Assembly: GCA_017311185.1 (NCBI GenBank)
Contig: JAESUZ010004141.1
Location: 558,001-622,000 of the forward strand
From: Proteles cristata cristata
Lineage: Eukaryota; Chordata; Mammalia; Carnivora; Hyaenidae
DNA length: 64,000 nt
Reading direction: 5' to 3'
Shown here: positions 11,813 to 23,156 of the stretch, piece after piece
How the letters are laid out: each line of letters starts with the position of its first letter
How positions within the stretch are numbered: the first letter of the stretch is position 1
The notes under the pieces: model-generated
Told to the model about the DNA's origin: nothing
The model's database searches: none
The model's input: the letters and a program-made list of their open reading frames with translations, nothing else
Translations under genes and position numbers: made by a program

Positions 11813-12160
11813 GATTCTAATTCGCCAGCCCTTGAGGATAGAGGAGGTTGTTGGGGAGTGTTCAGTACATGCTCACGCTCAGTCAGTCCCCACCAGTTTT
11901 CCACACTCTGGCTTCTGTTACTGATGCCACTTAAACCAGCAATCTGAGGCCCTGTTGCTACTTCCACAGGAGGGTCCTTCCCCAGGCTTCAGGTGTACAC
12001 ACAGACACACATGAGTACACATACATGCACACACACACACACACACAGGCTTCCCTGTGCCTGGGGATTTTTTCTGGTTTTTTTTTTTCCACCATTATTT
12101 CTTTCTTTCATGCTGATTTTCCTCTACAGTTTATGGAGGCTGCTTTCAGGCAAACAGGCT
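11813..12160. other. unassigned intergenic sequence with a small CA repeat
   Basis: No gene seen. A short (CA)n lies at about 12,029-12,048, and a T run follows near 12,079. Confidence 0.45.
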
Positions 12161-12173
12161 TGAGCGATGGAAT

Positions 12174-12520
12174 GTAGGAAGGGCCACAGTGACCACCTGG
12201 CTGAATCAGGCGACCCACCCAGGAATATCTATATTTCTATAGGCTCTCAAATGACCAATGGGCTACTTACAGCTAGACAGTTACTAAAAAAGGGACAATT
12301 CTATTTGTCGTCATATCTCCTCACTTTCCCTCCCTAAAAGCAGCGCCTCCCCCTGCCTCATGGCAGAAAGCCTCTCCTCTGCTGTCCTGCCCGCAGCTTC
12401 CTTGAGTGTAGGCAGTAAACTTCTATCTTCTTTGGTCTGCCACAGGTGAATTCTTTCACCTCCCGCATCACAGGCTTCCACCTGATCATTGCCCCGCATT
12501 TGGTGATCCCCATCTGATGA
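12174..12520 (+). mobile_element. probable class I retroviral LTR and primer-binding junction, truncated
   Basis: The stretch from about 12,174 to 12,499 is organised like an LTR: TG start, CCAAT at about 12,254, a CTAAAAG TATA-like patch near 12,335, an AGTAAAC polyadenylation-like patch, and a CT-rich U5-like end closing in CGCA. Directly after it comes TTTGGTGATCCCC, the spacing (CA, TT, then TGG) seen where a gammaretroviral LTR meets its primer-binding site. Almost no internal sequence follows before a SINE. The start and the family are inferred and uncertain. It is a broken, very old copy with no coding frame. Confidence 0.4.
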
Positions 12521-12536
12521 AGAGATACCCCATTTA

Positions 12537-12772
12537 TTTTATTTTTTTAAATTTCTTAAAATGTTTTATTTATTTCTTGGGGAGAGAGAGAGAGAGAGAC
12601 AGCATGAGCAGGGGAGGGTCAGAGAGAGAGGGAGTCACAGACTCTGAAACAGGCTCCAGGCTCTGAGCTGGCAGTCGGCACAGAGCCCGACGCGGGGCTC
12701 AAACCCATGAACCGCGAGATCATGACCTAAGCGAAAGTCGGACACTTAACCGACTAAGCCACCCAGGCGCCC
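12537..12772 (-). mobile_element. SINEC_F-type SINE, younger subfamily, with target duplication
   Basis: Reverse copy with the GCGAGATCATGACCTAAGCG variant that marks the younger subfamily here. ATACCCCATTTA lies before it (12,525-12,536) and after it (12,779-12,790). The left flank GAAGAG and right flank GAAGA differ by one base. Confidence 0.94.
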
Positions 12773-12790
12773 CGAAGAATACCCCATTTA

Positions 12791-13343
12791 GGCACCACAC
12801 AGTTCCCCCAAGATTGACCTTGGGGTGAGCATCCATCCTAAGGCAATTTCTGTCTTGGCTAATTTTGAGTTTTACATAGGTTTATACTAGACAGATTGTG
12901 AAACAAGTATCCTTTGGGACCTTAGCTGCCCCGGGACAGCCCAAGATTCAAAATCTCCATTACAGTGCTTACCTATATGAGCTTCTCCTCTGCATCATCA
13001 AAGGCCTCTGTGCTATTCCTTGCCTTCTTCTCATTCCATTAACTGATGCTTCTTTTTTCCCTATGCAAATACCTAATTAACCCAATCATGAAGCTAATGG
13101 AAAACCCTTAGAATAGCAGAGAGGAAGGCCTAGAAACCATCTCTCCAGGTAACCAAAGTGCATTTTAATAGTGGTTTTGAGAAGGTTGCATTTGTTTTGT
13201 TTAATCCGAAGGTTATTCCTTATTGGTTTTACAGAAGGGAAGTAGCAGGGTGCTGGAGGAGACATTTGAGGCGAATGTGATCTTTCAGCTTTCACATTTC
13301 ATTGTGTAGAATCACACATCTGTGGAATATTATAATTCCTATG
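12791..13343. other. unassigned intergenic sequence
   Basis: No exon or named repeat recognised. It lies just past the LTR-like segment, so it could be degraded internal retroviral sequence, but I see no gag, pol or env signature. Confidence 0.35.
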
Positions 13344-13530
13344 CTTTTTATTTTTTGAGAGAAAAAGAGTGGGGGAGGGGCAGAGAAGGAAGGACAGATT
13401 CCAACCCAAGCAGGCTCCATGCTGTCAGCCCAGAGCCCAATGCAGGGCTCGATCACATGAACTAGGATATCATGACCTGAGCCAAAATCCAGAGTTGGAC
13501 ACTTAACACACTGAGCCACCCAGGCGCCTC
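13344..13530 (-). mobile_element. SINEC_F-type SINE, diverged
   Basis: Reverse copy with shortened GA tract and GAGCCACCCAGGCGCCTC head. Confidence 0.88.
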
Positions 13531-13729
13531 TATAATTCTTGTGATTGCTTATAAGCTAACAAGTAGTTGTAAGTCAACTTGGACATTTCAAATCTAATGG
13601 ATCAAAACATACTCCATGATTCAGGATACACAGGACTTCATGTAATATCCCAATCTACACAGTCAGCCCGGGCCTCTAGCTGCCTCTGTAACTATACACT
13701 TGTGACTTTCTTCAGCTCCTTTCAACCTC

Positions 13730-13955
13730 AAGATACTTCTAAATCTTTTTGCTTTTGCTCATAAAGCTTTCCCCATCTCTCATCCCCTGACTTCCTCCTA
13801 CTCATTTTTCAGTTCTTACCTTAATTGTCACTTCCTTAGGGAAACTTCTCGACCCCCTACACCCCAGTACTAGATCAGGACCTCATGTTGTGCAATCCCA
13901 TAGCAGGCAGTACTTTTCTATTAAAACATTCATTATAATTGTAATTAACCTGTGA
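13730..13955 (+). repeat. L2 3'-region remnant
   Basis: CT-rich stretch following the L2 pattern remembered from other mammals (TTTTTCAGTTCTTACCTTAA, then ACTTCCTTAGGGAAACTTCT, equivalent to 'cctcagagaggccttcc'). Confidence 0.55.
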
Positions 13956-14039
13956 GGTATGTGGTGAAAGGGGGGTATTGGTATAAGGTACTGGGAAGCA
14001 GGAAAGAAAGCATTTTTATTCCTTTTCTTTTTTAAACAA

Positions 14040-14115
14040 ATAATTGTTGGAGGCTTGTTATGTTCCAGGCATTGTATTAAGTAACTGGGAATACAGTGGG
14101 GAAGGAGGCAGACCA
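14040..14115 (-). repeat. L2 3'-end remnant
   Basis: GTTATGTTCCAGGCATTGTA and GGGAATACAGTGGGGAAGG match the reverse of the L2 terminal region. Confidence 0.55.
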
Positions 14116-14458
14116 GCCTGATTCACTTTAATCACCCATTCTTGAGGATAGTCTCTGGATCTTATCAGGACCTAAAACAATATCTAACTCAAATAAACCA
14201 GCATAGACATGACTCCTCAAGATCTTTCATGCCCTCACTCTCATTTCCTTTATGCTCCAAACTCTTGAGCCCTCCATTTTCAAACCAGTTTCCACTCTCC
14301 TTCTTATTCTCATGTATTTCTCTATTCAGACTGCATGGTACTTGTTTTCAGAACTTTTCTTGCCTAATTCTCTACCCCCTTGTCTCTTTGACACCCGGGA
14401 AATTCCAGCTCTCTATCAACCTGACATCCAGGCTACCAAACCTTGTCAAACAAAGTCC

Positions 14459-14652
14459 CCGGGCACCTGGGTGGCTCAGTCGGTTCAGCAACTGACCACT
14501 GATTTCAGCTCAGGTTGTGATCTCCTGGTTCATGAGTTTGAGCCCCATGTTGGGCTCTGGTGCTGACAATGCAGAGTCTGCTTGGGAGTCCCTCGCTTTG
14601 CCCTCCCCTGCTTGTATATGTGTGTTCTCTATCTTAAAATAAATAAAACAGA
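14459..14652 (+). mobile_element. SINEC_F-type SINE
   Basis: Forward copy from CCGGGCACCTGGGTGGCTCA to AAAATAAATAAAACAG; the TC tract is shortened. Confidence 0.9.
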
Positions 14653-14719
14653 AATATAAAAAAGTCCTGTGACCATGTGAATTGGTAGAAATACCTGGCG
14701 CTCCTACCTCACTTGGACC

Positions 14720-15720
14720 TTCTCGAAGTTTCCTATAGCCCAGCAAGTTTGCTATATGTCCTAGTCAACTTCCTCCCTCATTCTCATAGCAGATTTTTCA
14801 CACCTCCACACTTCATTTAAAGCTTCTATTCCTCCACTCTCACAGTCTGGGGATGATCTGCTTCCTACTTTCACAGATGAAACTGATGCCAAGGGCAAAG
14901 TTCCTGCACTGCAAACTACCCACTTACCTGCAGACAAAGCACTCTTGCTTTCTTTCCCACCCACATCTGAGTAAAGGAGGCATCTCTTTGCCCTTTATAG
15001 ATGATCTCTCATCACCTTTATTTCTATCTCATTCTCTCTTCTGCTTCCAAAAATTGTCAGGTTTCTACCAATTAAAAATCAAAACCAGGGCCACCTGGGT
15101 GGCTCAGTTGGCTAAGTGTCTGACTTTGGCTCAGGTCATAATCTCAGGGTTCATTGGTTTGAGCCTGGCATTGGGCTTTGTGCTGACAGCTCAGAGCCTG
15201 GAATCTGCTTCAGATTCTGTGTCTCTCTCTCTTTGTCCCTCCCCCATTCATGTTCTGTTCTCTCTGTCTCTGTCTCTCTCTCTCAAAATATTAACATTTT
15301 TTTAAAATAAATGAATAAATAAATAATAAAAAACCACAAAAAACTTCTCTTTACTCTCTATCCCCGTCGATCTTCATTCCTTCACAGACCACTTTCTTGA
15401 AAGAACAGTCTATACTCCTTCTTCACCACTTCCCACTCAAGTTTGCCTTCTGCCCTCAGTACTGAAAACCTGTGCAAAAATCATCAATTATTTCTTCATG
15501 ATTTAACTTAATGAATTCTTTTCATCTTTATCTTGCTTGACGTCTTTTCAGTGATTGAAAGTATTACCTCCTTCTTGAAATTCTTCTCCTGTGAGCTCTT
15601 TTATCCCTAGACCCTAAAGGTATTTTTCCCATTTCTATCTATTCCCATTTTTCTGAACTCTCCTTGGCAGGGAGAGGATACTTCTCTTCATTTTCCCACT
15701 CTTGTGAGTGCTGAAAAAAT
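14720..15720 (+). mobile_element. L2 remnant including reverse-transcriptase region
   Basis: Diverged but collinear with the L2 internal sequence I remember: a GATGATCTGCTTCCTACTTT block, then TTGAAAGAACAGTCTATACT, then CACTCAAGTTTGCC, then a block around 15,520-15,590 where L2 encodes the RT segment around its conserved FDTVDH-like motif. Frames are broken. A SINE splits it at 15,088-15,334. Confidence 0.55.
15088..15334 (+). mobile_element. SINEC_F-type SINE with extended A-rich tail
   Basis: Forward copy GGCCACCTGGGTGGCTCAGT to a long AATAAATGAATAAATAAATA tail; inserted in the L2 remnant. Confidence 0.92.
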
Positions 15721-15734
15721 AAGATTTATTTGGA

Positions 15735-16500
15735 GGGCAGGGGTTGGGTGGGGGTAGTTGGGATTTTTTTTTTTTTTTTTTGGCTTGTTCTTGTATTTTC
15801 TCTTCAAACTAGTGAACTAAACAAATAAACCTATTCCTACATCTTGGAAACTAAAAATACATGAAACTCTAAAAATTATTTTTGTAGTTACACATACAAG
15901 AAATCTAGGCTCAACAAACACTTAAACAATGTAAAGTGATCTGATAAAACTAGGTTAAAATTAAGTCACCAAAATTGGATGGATAGTTAAAATGTACATA
16001 GGCTTTGCTCCCAAAATATACCCACAAAGCTAAAACAAAAGTCTAGTAGAAAATAAGCTAATAAGGTTACAGTTTTTACAATATAACACACTTCCCAAAA
16101 CTGAAGATGAGAAAAGAATGACTCTTTACTTACTTGTGATGTTTATTTCCTTAAGCGATGAGTCATAATGGTAAAAACTCAAAACCAGGCTTCCCATGAA
16201 TCTGTGGGTGGATCCTTCTGAGCTGTGAGTAACCCACTCCAAACCAGCAGAATGCAGTAAGTAGCTGCAATGTCTTCTCCTTGACCCTTGATATCCCCAT
16301 TGTGTGATACTCTCTGCATACTTGACTTCACGTATCAGTACAATCTCCAAATTTTCCACCTAGCTCTCTACACTGAGTTCCAGAATTATATATCCAGAGC
16401 ACATAAGTGGCATTGCAGAATGCCTAGCACAACTCCTTCTGTTCTGTACATGGGCATCATATATGCTAGTATCTGCAAATTTTGTAATAGTCTTTACAAT
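15735..16500. other. unassigned intergenic sequence
   Basis: A T run lies at about 15,765-15,781. Otherwise AT-rich and without recognisable genes. Confidence 0.4.
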
Positions 16501-16502
16501 AT

Positions 16503-16504
<2 letters not shown>

Positions 16505-16560
<56 letters not shown>
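16505..16560. repeat. (ATCT)14 tetranucleotide microsatellite
   Basis: Fourteen uninterrupted ATCT units, with an imperfect ACCTATCT after them. A pure tetranucleotide array of this length is usually polymorphic. Confidence 0.98.
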
Positions 16561-16561
<1 letters not shown>

Positions 16562-16599
16562 CCTATCTGAGAAATAAGGACTAAATGTGTGAATGAAAT

Positions 16600-16830
16600 A
16601 GATGATATGCTCCTTGAGGACTGGGTTCATATTTCATCCACCTCTGTATGTTCAATGTCTAGCAGAGTAAATGGCACATGGTACACTCTCAGCAATTGAT
16701 TGCACCTGTTCACTCCTGTCAAAACCTTGGTAGCAATCTTCACTATCTCTCTTCTTCACCCCTCACATTTCATCACTGCCACAGTTGGAATCCATTGCTC
16801 CAGCAGCTTCCTAACAGTTGCAACTTAAGA
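16600..16830 (+). repeat. L2 remnants
   Basis: GATGATATGCTCCTTGAGGA and ATGTCTAGCAGAGTAAATGG resemble the L2 3' end. The piece from 16,720 (CCTTGGTAGCAATCTTCACT) resembles an internal L2 block. Confidence 0.5.
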
Positions 16831-16984
16831 ATTTCTTTTTGGAGGGGTTTAGGAATTTAGGTCTGGCGGGGAGGAGAAGAGGGAGCCCTCCATGACTCAG
16901 TCTCATATTTTTTTGCTTTATCTGTGGACACTCTCATCACTGAGTCTCAAAGTTCACAGTTGATGGCAGTTACATGAATATGTC

Positions 16985-17215
16985 ATGCCTCTTCACACCT
17001 TCAGGACCATTGCTCATGATGTTTCCTCTTCATTTGCCCATCCAAGCATTTCCCACCTGGCAAAGTCATACTAAGGCTTTATAGCTCTGCTCAAGTTTCA
17101 TCATTAGGAAGCCTTTCCTGCAATCCCTTAAGGCTAATTGCCTCTTCTTTGAGCTCTCTGTACAAACCTCTTCTCTTGGCTCTCACCATGTTACATTTTA
17201 AGTATTTGTTTATGT
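16985..17215 (+). repeat. L2 3'-region remnant
   Basis: Contains GCTCTGCTCAAGTTTCATCA, then TAGGAAGCCTTTCCTGC and CTCACCATGTTACATTTTA, in the order expected of the L2 3' region. Confidence 0.65.
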
Positions 17216-17224
17216 GCCTACCCT

Positions 17225-17365
17225 CTTCACAATAATCTTCTAAAGTAGGCACTATTATTAGCACTATTTAGCAGATGACAAACTGAGGCAGAGCAAGGTT
17301 AAGCAACTGTTCCAAGGTCACCGGCTACTAAGGAGTAGAGCCATGATTCACACTTAAGCTCAGAT
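17225..17365 (+). repeat. MIR
   Basis: Clear MIR core: GCACTATTATTAGCACTATT, AACTGAGGCAGAGCAAGGTT, CCAAGGTCACCGGCTACTAA and AGAGCCATGATTCACAC. Confidence 0.85.
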
Positions 17366-17389
17366 TTTAGAGCTCCCACTCTAAGGCGT

Positions 17390-17600
17390 AAAATTCCCAA
17401 GGATAGGGACAGTGCCTCACTCATGCCCGCGTCCCTAGTTTCGCCTATGGTGCCTGCCACGTGAATGTAATCAATGTCAAACTAAACTGCAGTTGTTGAG
17501 TTCTGCCAAAGAGTTTAGGAGTTTCAAAAAAGACTGAAATATCCTTACCCTCAAAGAAGTTCATGCCCTAGTAGGGTTAGGGAAGATTAGTAAAATAGTC
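17390..17600 (+). repeat. possible L2 3'-end fragments
   Basis: AAGGATAGGGACAGTGCCTC and GTGCCTGCCACGTGAATG resemble the L2 terminal region; the remainder is weak. Confidence 0.4.
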
Positions 17601-18142
17601 CAATAATAGAATATAATGAACTAGATGGAAAGTAACTGAGAATTGAGTACCTTATACTTACAGATGTTGGTAGAATATTGACAATCCTCTTGAGCATCTT
17701 ATCGCAGCAGCACTGACATGGAATCTTCCCGGAACTCACGGTTGTATGAAAAACCAAATCAAATGGATGTTGACCAGTAAATTGTTGGAAGTCAAACTGG
17801 AAGATGTCAGACGACCAACTCTAAGACTCTGTGCCCAGTTTACAGTTTACCATATCAGTCGTGAACCTACTATGAGCCACATACTTGTAGTAGGAGTAGC
17901 GATGCAAAGAATAATTACTGCAGTAAAGATCTAGAAGGCATGCTGGTAGAATTGCAGATGGCTCCAAGAACTAAGATTAGGTAATATGGTAGATGGCCGA
18001 GTGAAGAATCAAAATGATTCTATTATCTGGAACAATGGGCAAAACCAACAAGATGACATTTGAACTATCAGAGTTTATATTTTTGAAAAATCAGTTGTCC
18101 GAGAAAATGGTAATAAAAATTGTTATTTTAAAAGACTCGGAG
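17601..18142. other. unassigned intergenic sequence
   Basis: A 62-codon open frame at 17,746-17,934 shows no family resemblance. No repeat recognised. Confidence 0.35.
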
Positions 18143-18356
18143 GGGCGCCTGGGTGGCTTAGTCAGTTAAGTGTCTGACTTCGACTCAGGTTATGATCTTC
18201 CAGCTTGTGAATTTGAACCCTGTGTTAGGCTCTGTGCTGACAGCTCAGAGCCTGCAACCTGTTTCAGATTCTGTGTGTGTCTCTCTCTCCCCACCTCTCC
18301 CGCTTCTGCTCTCTGTCTCTCTCTCACACACGAAAATAAACATTAAAAAAAAAATT
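18143..18356 (+). mobile_element. SINEC_F-type SINE
   Basis: Forward copy from AGGGGCGCCTGGGTGGCTTA to GAAAATAAACATTAAAAAAA. Confidence 0.93.
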
Positions 18357-20879
18357 AACCCAGAAATTTCAGTTGGCCTTACTCTTAACTCTGGGCTGTA
18401 GCTGCTAAAAACAAAACTAGCACTATCTTTGGCTGAACTAGTATGAGTACAGTGTCTGGATCAAAGGAGAGACAGGCCGATATTATACTTTGCTTAGGCT
18501 ATACGTTGGCTACTGTATTCAGTTTGGGGAACAATATTTTAGGAGACCTTGACAAACCAGAGTCCAGAGAAGCACAAGAAGAAAGGGTAGTGGGCTAGAA
18601 ACATAATCAAGTAGACAGCGAATTTGGGAATGTTTTGCCTGGACAACTGAAGAAAGGACATGATGATAGGTGCGTGTCTGCTTGTAATTTCTTGTACCAG
18701 AGAAAAGAACTAAAATTGGATATAAGTCAGAAGCAGCTTTGAAGCTAATAGGAGGACATGTTTTCTCCTGAAATGAACTATTTCACATAGATTACATGTG
18801 AGACATGTAATCAAGCATGAAGCATGAAGCAGGAAACCACTGCTTGATGCCATCTGTCAAGTGTCTAGAGATTTCTGTATTAGAAGGGAAGATGGACTCT
18901 TGCGATGCTCTGAGATCCCTTTCAAATTTAGGATCCTAAGAAAAACTATCATCTGGGAGGAGATAGAAAAATATTTGAAATTATTTTCAAAGTTTAGAGA
19001 GAATCACATGTTCTTCATTTAAACAAGATCCAATGCAGCTAAAACTAAACTTGAAAAATTCAAGCCAGAGCATGGTTATACCCATCCTTTAAAAGACCCA
19101 AAGGAATCTTTGTTTAAATAGCGTCCATCCTCTAGTTTTATTTTCATAATAGTATCTTAAACATAGTGGCACCCACATGTTCATTAACCTGATGGATTGA
19201 TGCACATTTTGGGAATATCTGTATGTTATAACTATCAGAAGCTATTGTAATTGGCATAGGTGTGTAATTTGGATTTCTCCTGTACTTTCTGCCTTGTATA
19301 ATATAAAAAGCAAAGCATTCATTTTAGCTTTGTAATCTCTTTTCTCTAAGCAAAGGCCTCCAAAAAAGTTTCCACCAGTTTTCAATTTTGAACTAAATCT
19401 GTATTCAGTCCTGAGACTCCTGGTATGTAGACTTTTATTCAGTCCTAAAATAATAAAACTGTAAAATGCAGATCTTTTCATGATCAAGGCAACATGGTAC
19501 ATATCTTGTTTTTCAAGTTCATAGGCTACCAGGTCCAGCAAAGTATGTACAGTATTGTGACATGAAGGTTTTTTCCCCTCACATTTCAAATCACTCTTGC
19601 ATTAACTCTTTGCTAACTCCTCTCCAAATTTTTGTTCTAAGTTCAGTACATTCTAGAATTCTCAGCCTCTCATCATCTTTCTTAAATCCTTATTTATGTA
19701 CATGCTTTTGCTTTTGGCATGTTATCTTAATTGTTTTTTTTTTTTACTAACTCAATGGCAAATATAGTGGACTCCCAGCATTAACTTGGTATATTGCATT
19801 TTAAAAGTCAAGCAAGTAGGAAATCAGGTATCCAGAGTGCTGACCTCATTGATACTGAAACTAAAGATGAAGTTTCATCTTTCTTGAATTGTATGAAATC
19901 TCTCGTTTTTTTCTCCCTTTTATCTTACATTCTTTTTCCTGATATGAAGTGGTAGTGGTGGCGTGTGTTTGTCTAGGGAGAGGAAAAGAGGAGAAGGAAA
20001 GAGAGAAAGGAGAGGCAAACAAGAGTTAGATAATATGAATAATTCCTAAATAATAATTCCTAAAATGTGTATAGCTATCATTTAATTGAAGCAGAGGCAC
20101 GTAAGAGACACATAGGGACAAACCTGCAGAGGGAAAACTAGATCTCTTGAACGGAGGAAACGGAGCTGAATCACAGATTCCAAGACTGCAATACTCTAAG
20201 TCCACAGTTTCTCCAGGGTTCTATTTACAGCCTACCGGTAATTTTTAGTGGTGCACCTGCTGCATTACAAGGGGGCAGGGTTTATTTTTGGCACAGCTCC
20301 TCCTCCTCCTTCTCCCCTATCTCTGGCTTCTTTTCCTCTGACCTCTAGGTACGCAGCATCCTCACACTGATCACTGGTTCACCAAAAACCTGTCAGGTAC
20401 TCTCTGCTGTCTCTCCCTCCTCTTTCCAGCCCCAAATCAAGTCCTATTCCCAGACTGTGCAAGGAGGTAGTTGGCCTGGTCATCTCTTTAAAATAATCAG
20501 ATGGAGGCGACTCTTCATTTCTGTTCCAAACATGTACTTTAAAGGAGGAGGTTGTTAGCTTTAGTTGGGTCTCTGTTTTCATTTTGTGGTTCTTAAGTAG
20601 CTTTTCATCAGGTTCCCAAAGGAACCCAATCCCAGAGCACTTATAACACATTATTCTGACAAAATGTATACAGGAACTCTCTTGAATGAGGGTACATATG
20701 TGGGCTCCTCTTCTAGTTGGATAAACCCTCACACTACTCTCATCAATCCAGAAATCTGCCTGATGGCCTTCGTCCTCACTTTTGCTAACAACATAACTCA
20801 CAGTAGAATAAGGTATTGCTCGGACACCACTCAATACCCTATTGAAGGACAGAGCACAGTGAGCAGGTGGAAGGCCTAA
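18357..20879. other. long unassigned intergenic stretch, SINE-free
   Basis: About 2.5 kb without a SINE. The part near 18,510-18,800 (TTCAGTTTGGGGAACAATAT, then GAGACCTTGACAAACCAGAG, then GAATGTTTTGCCTGGACAAC) resembles an ancient mammalian interspersed repeat whose name I cannot give. A polypurine run lies at 19,976-20,018. Open frames of 115 codons (19,242-19,589, minus) and 151 codons (20,379-20,834, minus) show no domain. Confidence 0.4.
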
Positions 20880-22090
20880 GTACCAATTGATCTTCCATGA
20901 AAAACAATCATATAAAATGTAGACATATACATTAATTTTCAGTTAAACAATTAACAGAAGTTGCAAGAACAGTACAATATCTACCATATACCCTTTATCT
21001 AGATTTATCAGTTGAACGTTTTGCTACATGATCTATCTTTGTTAAACCATTTGAGAGTAAGTTACATATATCAAAAATACTCCAGGGTGTGGCTCTTAAT
21101 AAGGGCACTCTTTTTCATAACCACAATTATAAAATTCAAAAGGCTTCATTAACATTTAAACAAAACTGTCATCTAATATACAATCCATAGGGGCACCTGG
21201 GTGGCTCAGTCGGTTAAGCGTCCGTCTTCGGCTCCAGTCATGATCTCGCAGCCTGTAGTTTTGAGCACCACATCGGGCTCTGTGCTGACAGCTCCAAGCC
21301 TGGAGCCTATTTTCAGGTTCTGTGTCTTCCTCGTTCTCTGCCCCTCCCCAGTTCATGCTCTGTCTCTGTCTCAAAAATAAATAAACGTTAAAAAATATAT
21401 ATACAATCCATATTCAATTTTCTACATTTGTCCTGAAAACATTCTTTTACAGCACCTTTCTCCCAATCCAAAATTATTTGTTGCCCTTAGTGACCTCTTT
21501 AAGCTCTTAAGTCTATAATGGGTTTTCAGCCTGTATCATTCATGACACTGACCTTTTTTTTTTTTTTTTTGAGTATAGGCCAATGGATGAGTGGAATATT
21601 TAATTTGCATTTTTCTAATTGTTTCATTGTGATTAGATTCAGAACATGGATTTTTGGCTGAGATACTATGAGACCCTGAATCTTTGTATCTTTTATCAGA
21701 AGGTACATGATGTCATTTTATCCCATAAGTGGTGACATTCACTTTGATCATTTGGTTAGGGTGGTGTCTATCAGATTTCTCCACTGTAAAGGTGCCATTT
21801 TGTCAGTTTGTAGTGAATAAGAAACCTGAGGATATTTTGAGAGTGTAAATATCCTGTCTCAGGGATTTTAACATCTATTTTGTGATTTAAAATCTTTTGA
21901 GAATTCTGTCTGAATCAATTATTATAGTCGTTGTAAAATGGTGATTTCCTAATTTCATCATTTCTTCCAGTGTATTAACTGTCAAAAGGTATTTCTCTCC
22001 CCACCTTTATATTTAACAGTTTAAGATTAAATATGCACTTGTGTATCCTTTTTTGGATTATGACACAATGAATTTCATTTTTATCATTCT
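20880..22090 (-). mobile_element. L1M-type 3' end, minus orientation
   Basis: Follows the reverse of an old L1 3' UTR: GAAGTTGCAAGAACAGTACA, GAGTATAGGCCAATGGATGA, GGTACATGATGTCATTTTAT, TTTGATCATTTGGTTAGGGT, then GTGTAAATATCCTGTCTC. Split by one SINE. Confidence 0.65.
21190..21398 (+). mobile_element. SINEC_F-type SINE with perfect 14-bp target duplication
   Basis: Forward copy flanked by ATATACAATCCATA at 21,176-21,189 and 21,399-21,412. The exact duplication fixes both ends and points to a fairly recent insertion. The internal B-box region is altered (TGTAGTTTTGAGCACC). Confidence 0.96.
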
Positions 22091-22379
22091 TCATTGGTGA
22101 TGCTCAAACTGTCCCAGTTTTTGGTAAGCAGAGACGGCGTCAAGCCAGCTCATTTCCTTTTGATGTGTGTTCACCATTCTTTGAAAATCTTGCTTTCTGG
22201 TGCAAGATCATCAGGGACATTTTATACTTTCCCTCTTTCTGCCCTCAAATCGGCCATTTCTTCAGAGTCTCGTTCCTCGTAGTAGAGATTGGCATTTAGA
22301 AAGCACGATCTGGTGGCACATAATAAAGTTCAAAACATTAAGATAACACTGTTCTGTTTGCTTGGGCCGCCACATGGAA

Positions 22380-22500
22380 GACTGGTGTGCGGTGATTTGC
22401 AATCCAAACTCTACCATCATCTGCATGACCTTGGCAATTCCCTGCATTCTTTGGGGCTTGATTCATCACCTGAAAAGTAATTGGATTAGGTAGGTATTTC
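22380..22500 (-). repeat. MIR, reverse orientation
   Basis: CATGACCTTGGCAATTCCCT, CTTTGGGGCTTGATTCATCA and TTGGATTAGG follow the reverse MIR pattern. About 850 bp upstream of the SIK2 start codon. Confidence 0.6.
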
Positions 22501-23115
22501 TTAACCTTCTCAGGATCACCAACAGGTTTGCGAATCGGACAAAAGCGACGGTCCCATCTCCGCAGAGATCCACTCCAGGAAGCAAAAGTTTACATACATT
22601 TTAGGCGTGTTGAGACCCTGAAGCCCATTTGAGGCTGCAAATCCCTGGATTAAGTCATCTCTAGTGCCTTTTCAAACGCTGACATTCTGTGTCTATAAGC
22701 GACCCTGCTGCTGTCAGAATGATTCCTAAGAGACCTCAAAATGTGGAGGGATTTATACAGAAACAGACGAGGAAAGGATACAAAGAAAGGGGCCTGCGAG
22801 CAACGCGTTGCCCAGCCACAGTCCTTTCCCGGGGCCAAATGCAGTCACAGGTGAGCGGTTTTGGCGGGAAGGTCCCCAGGTACGCGGAGAACGCCGGGGC
22901 GGGGGAAGGAGACCGCAGACCGGGTCCGGGTCGCTGCACCCCTCCGTTCCGCCCACCAGGGCTCGCTCTCGCCCTTCGGCTGGGCGGCCAGGGAGCTGGG
23001 CGGGCCAGGCGGCGACCCCGCCCCTGACAGCCGCGAACCCCGGGGCCCCGGCGTCCGGCACGAACGCGCCGTCCAGGCCCCGCCCTTCTTCCCTGGCTCC
23101 CTCCCTCCCTCCCTG

Positions 23116-23131
23116 CCGCCGACGTCGGCGG
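23116..23131. promoter_or_regulatory. SIK2: 16-bp perfect palindrome centred on GACGTC
   Basis: CCGCCGACGTCGGCGG equals its own reverse complement. The core CGACGTCG resembles a CRE/ATF-type or bZIP site. Function is inferred only. Confidence 0.6.
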
Positions 23132-23151
23132 TGCTCCGGTCGCCATGGTGA

Positions 23152-23156
23152 CCAAT
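23152..23156 (+). promoter_or_regulatory. SIK2: CCAAT box (NF-Y type)
   Basis: TGACCAATCGAGG. NF-Y boxes usually sit 60-100 bp upstream of the start of transcription, which would place initiation near 23,215-23,260. Confidence 0.55.

Noticed and set aside
17746..17934. Possible processed pseudogene near 17.7-18.1 kb
   Set aside because: No protein family recognised, no A tail and no target duplication found.
20379..20834. 151-codon open frame on the minus strand
   Set aside because: No domain, no splice context, no codon pattern that I can recognise. A frame of this size is expected by chance in 64 kb.
1..22800. A neighbouring gene upstream (LAYN is next to SIK2 in human)
   Set aside because: No exon of a layilin-like lectin was recognised. 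In human the gap between the two genes is larger than the flank available here.
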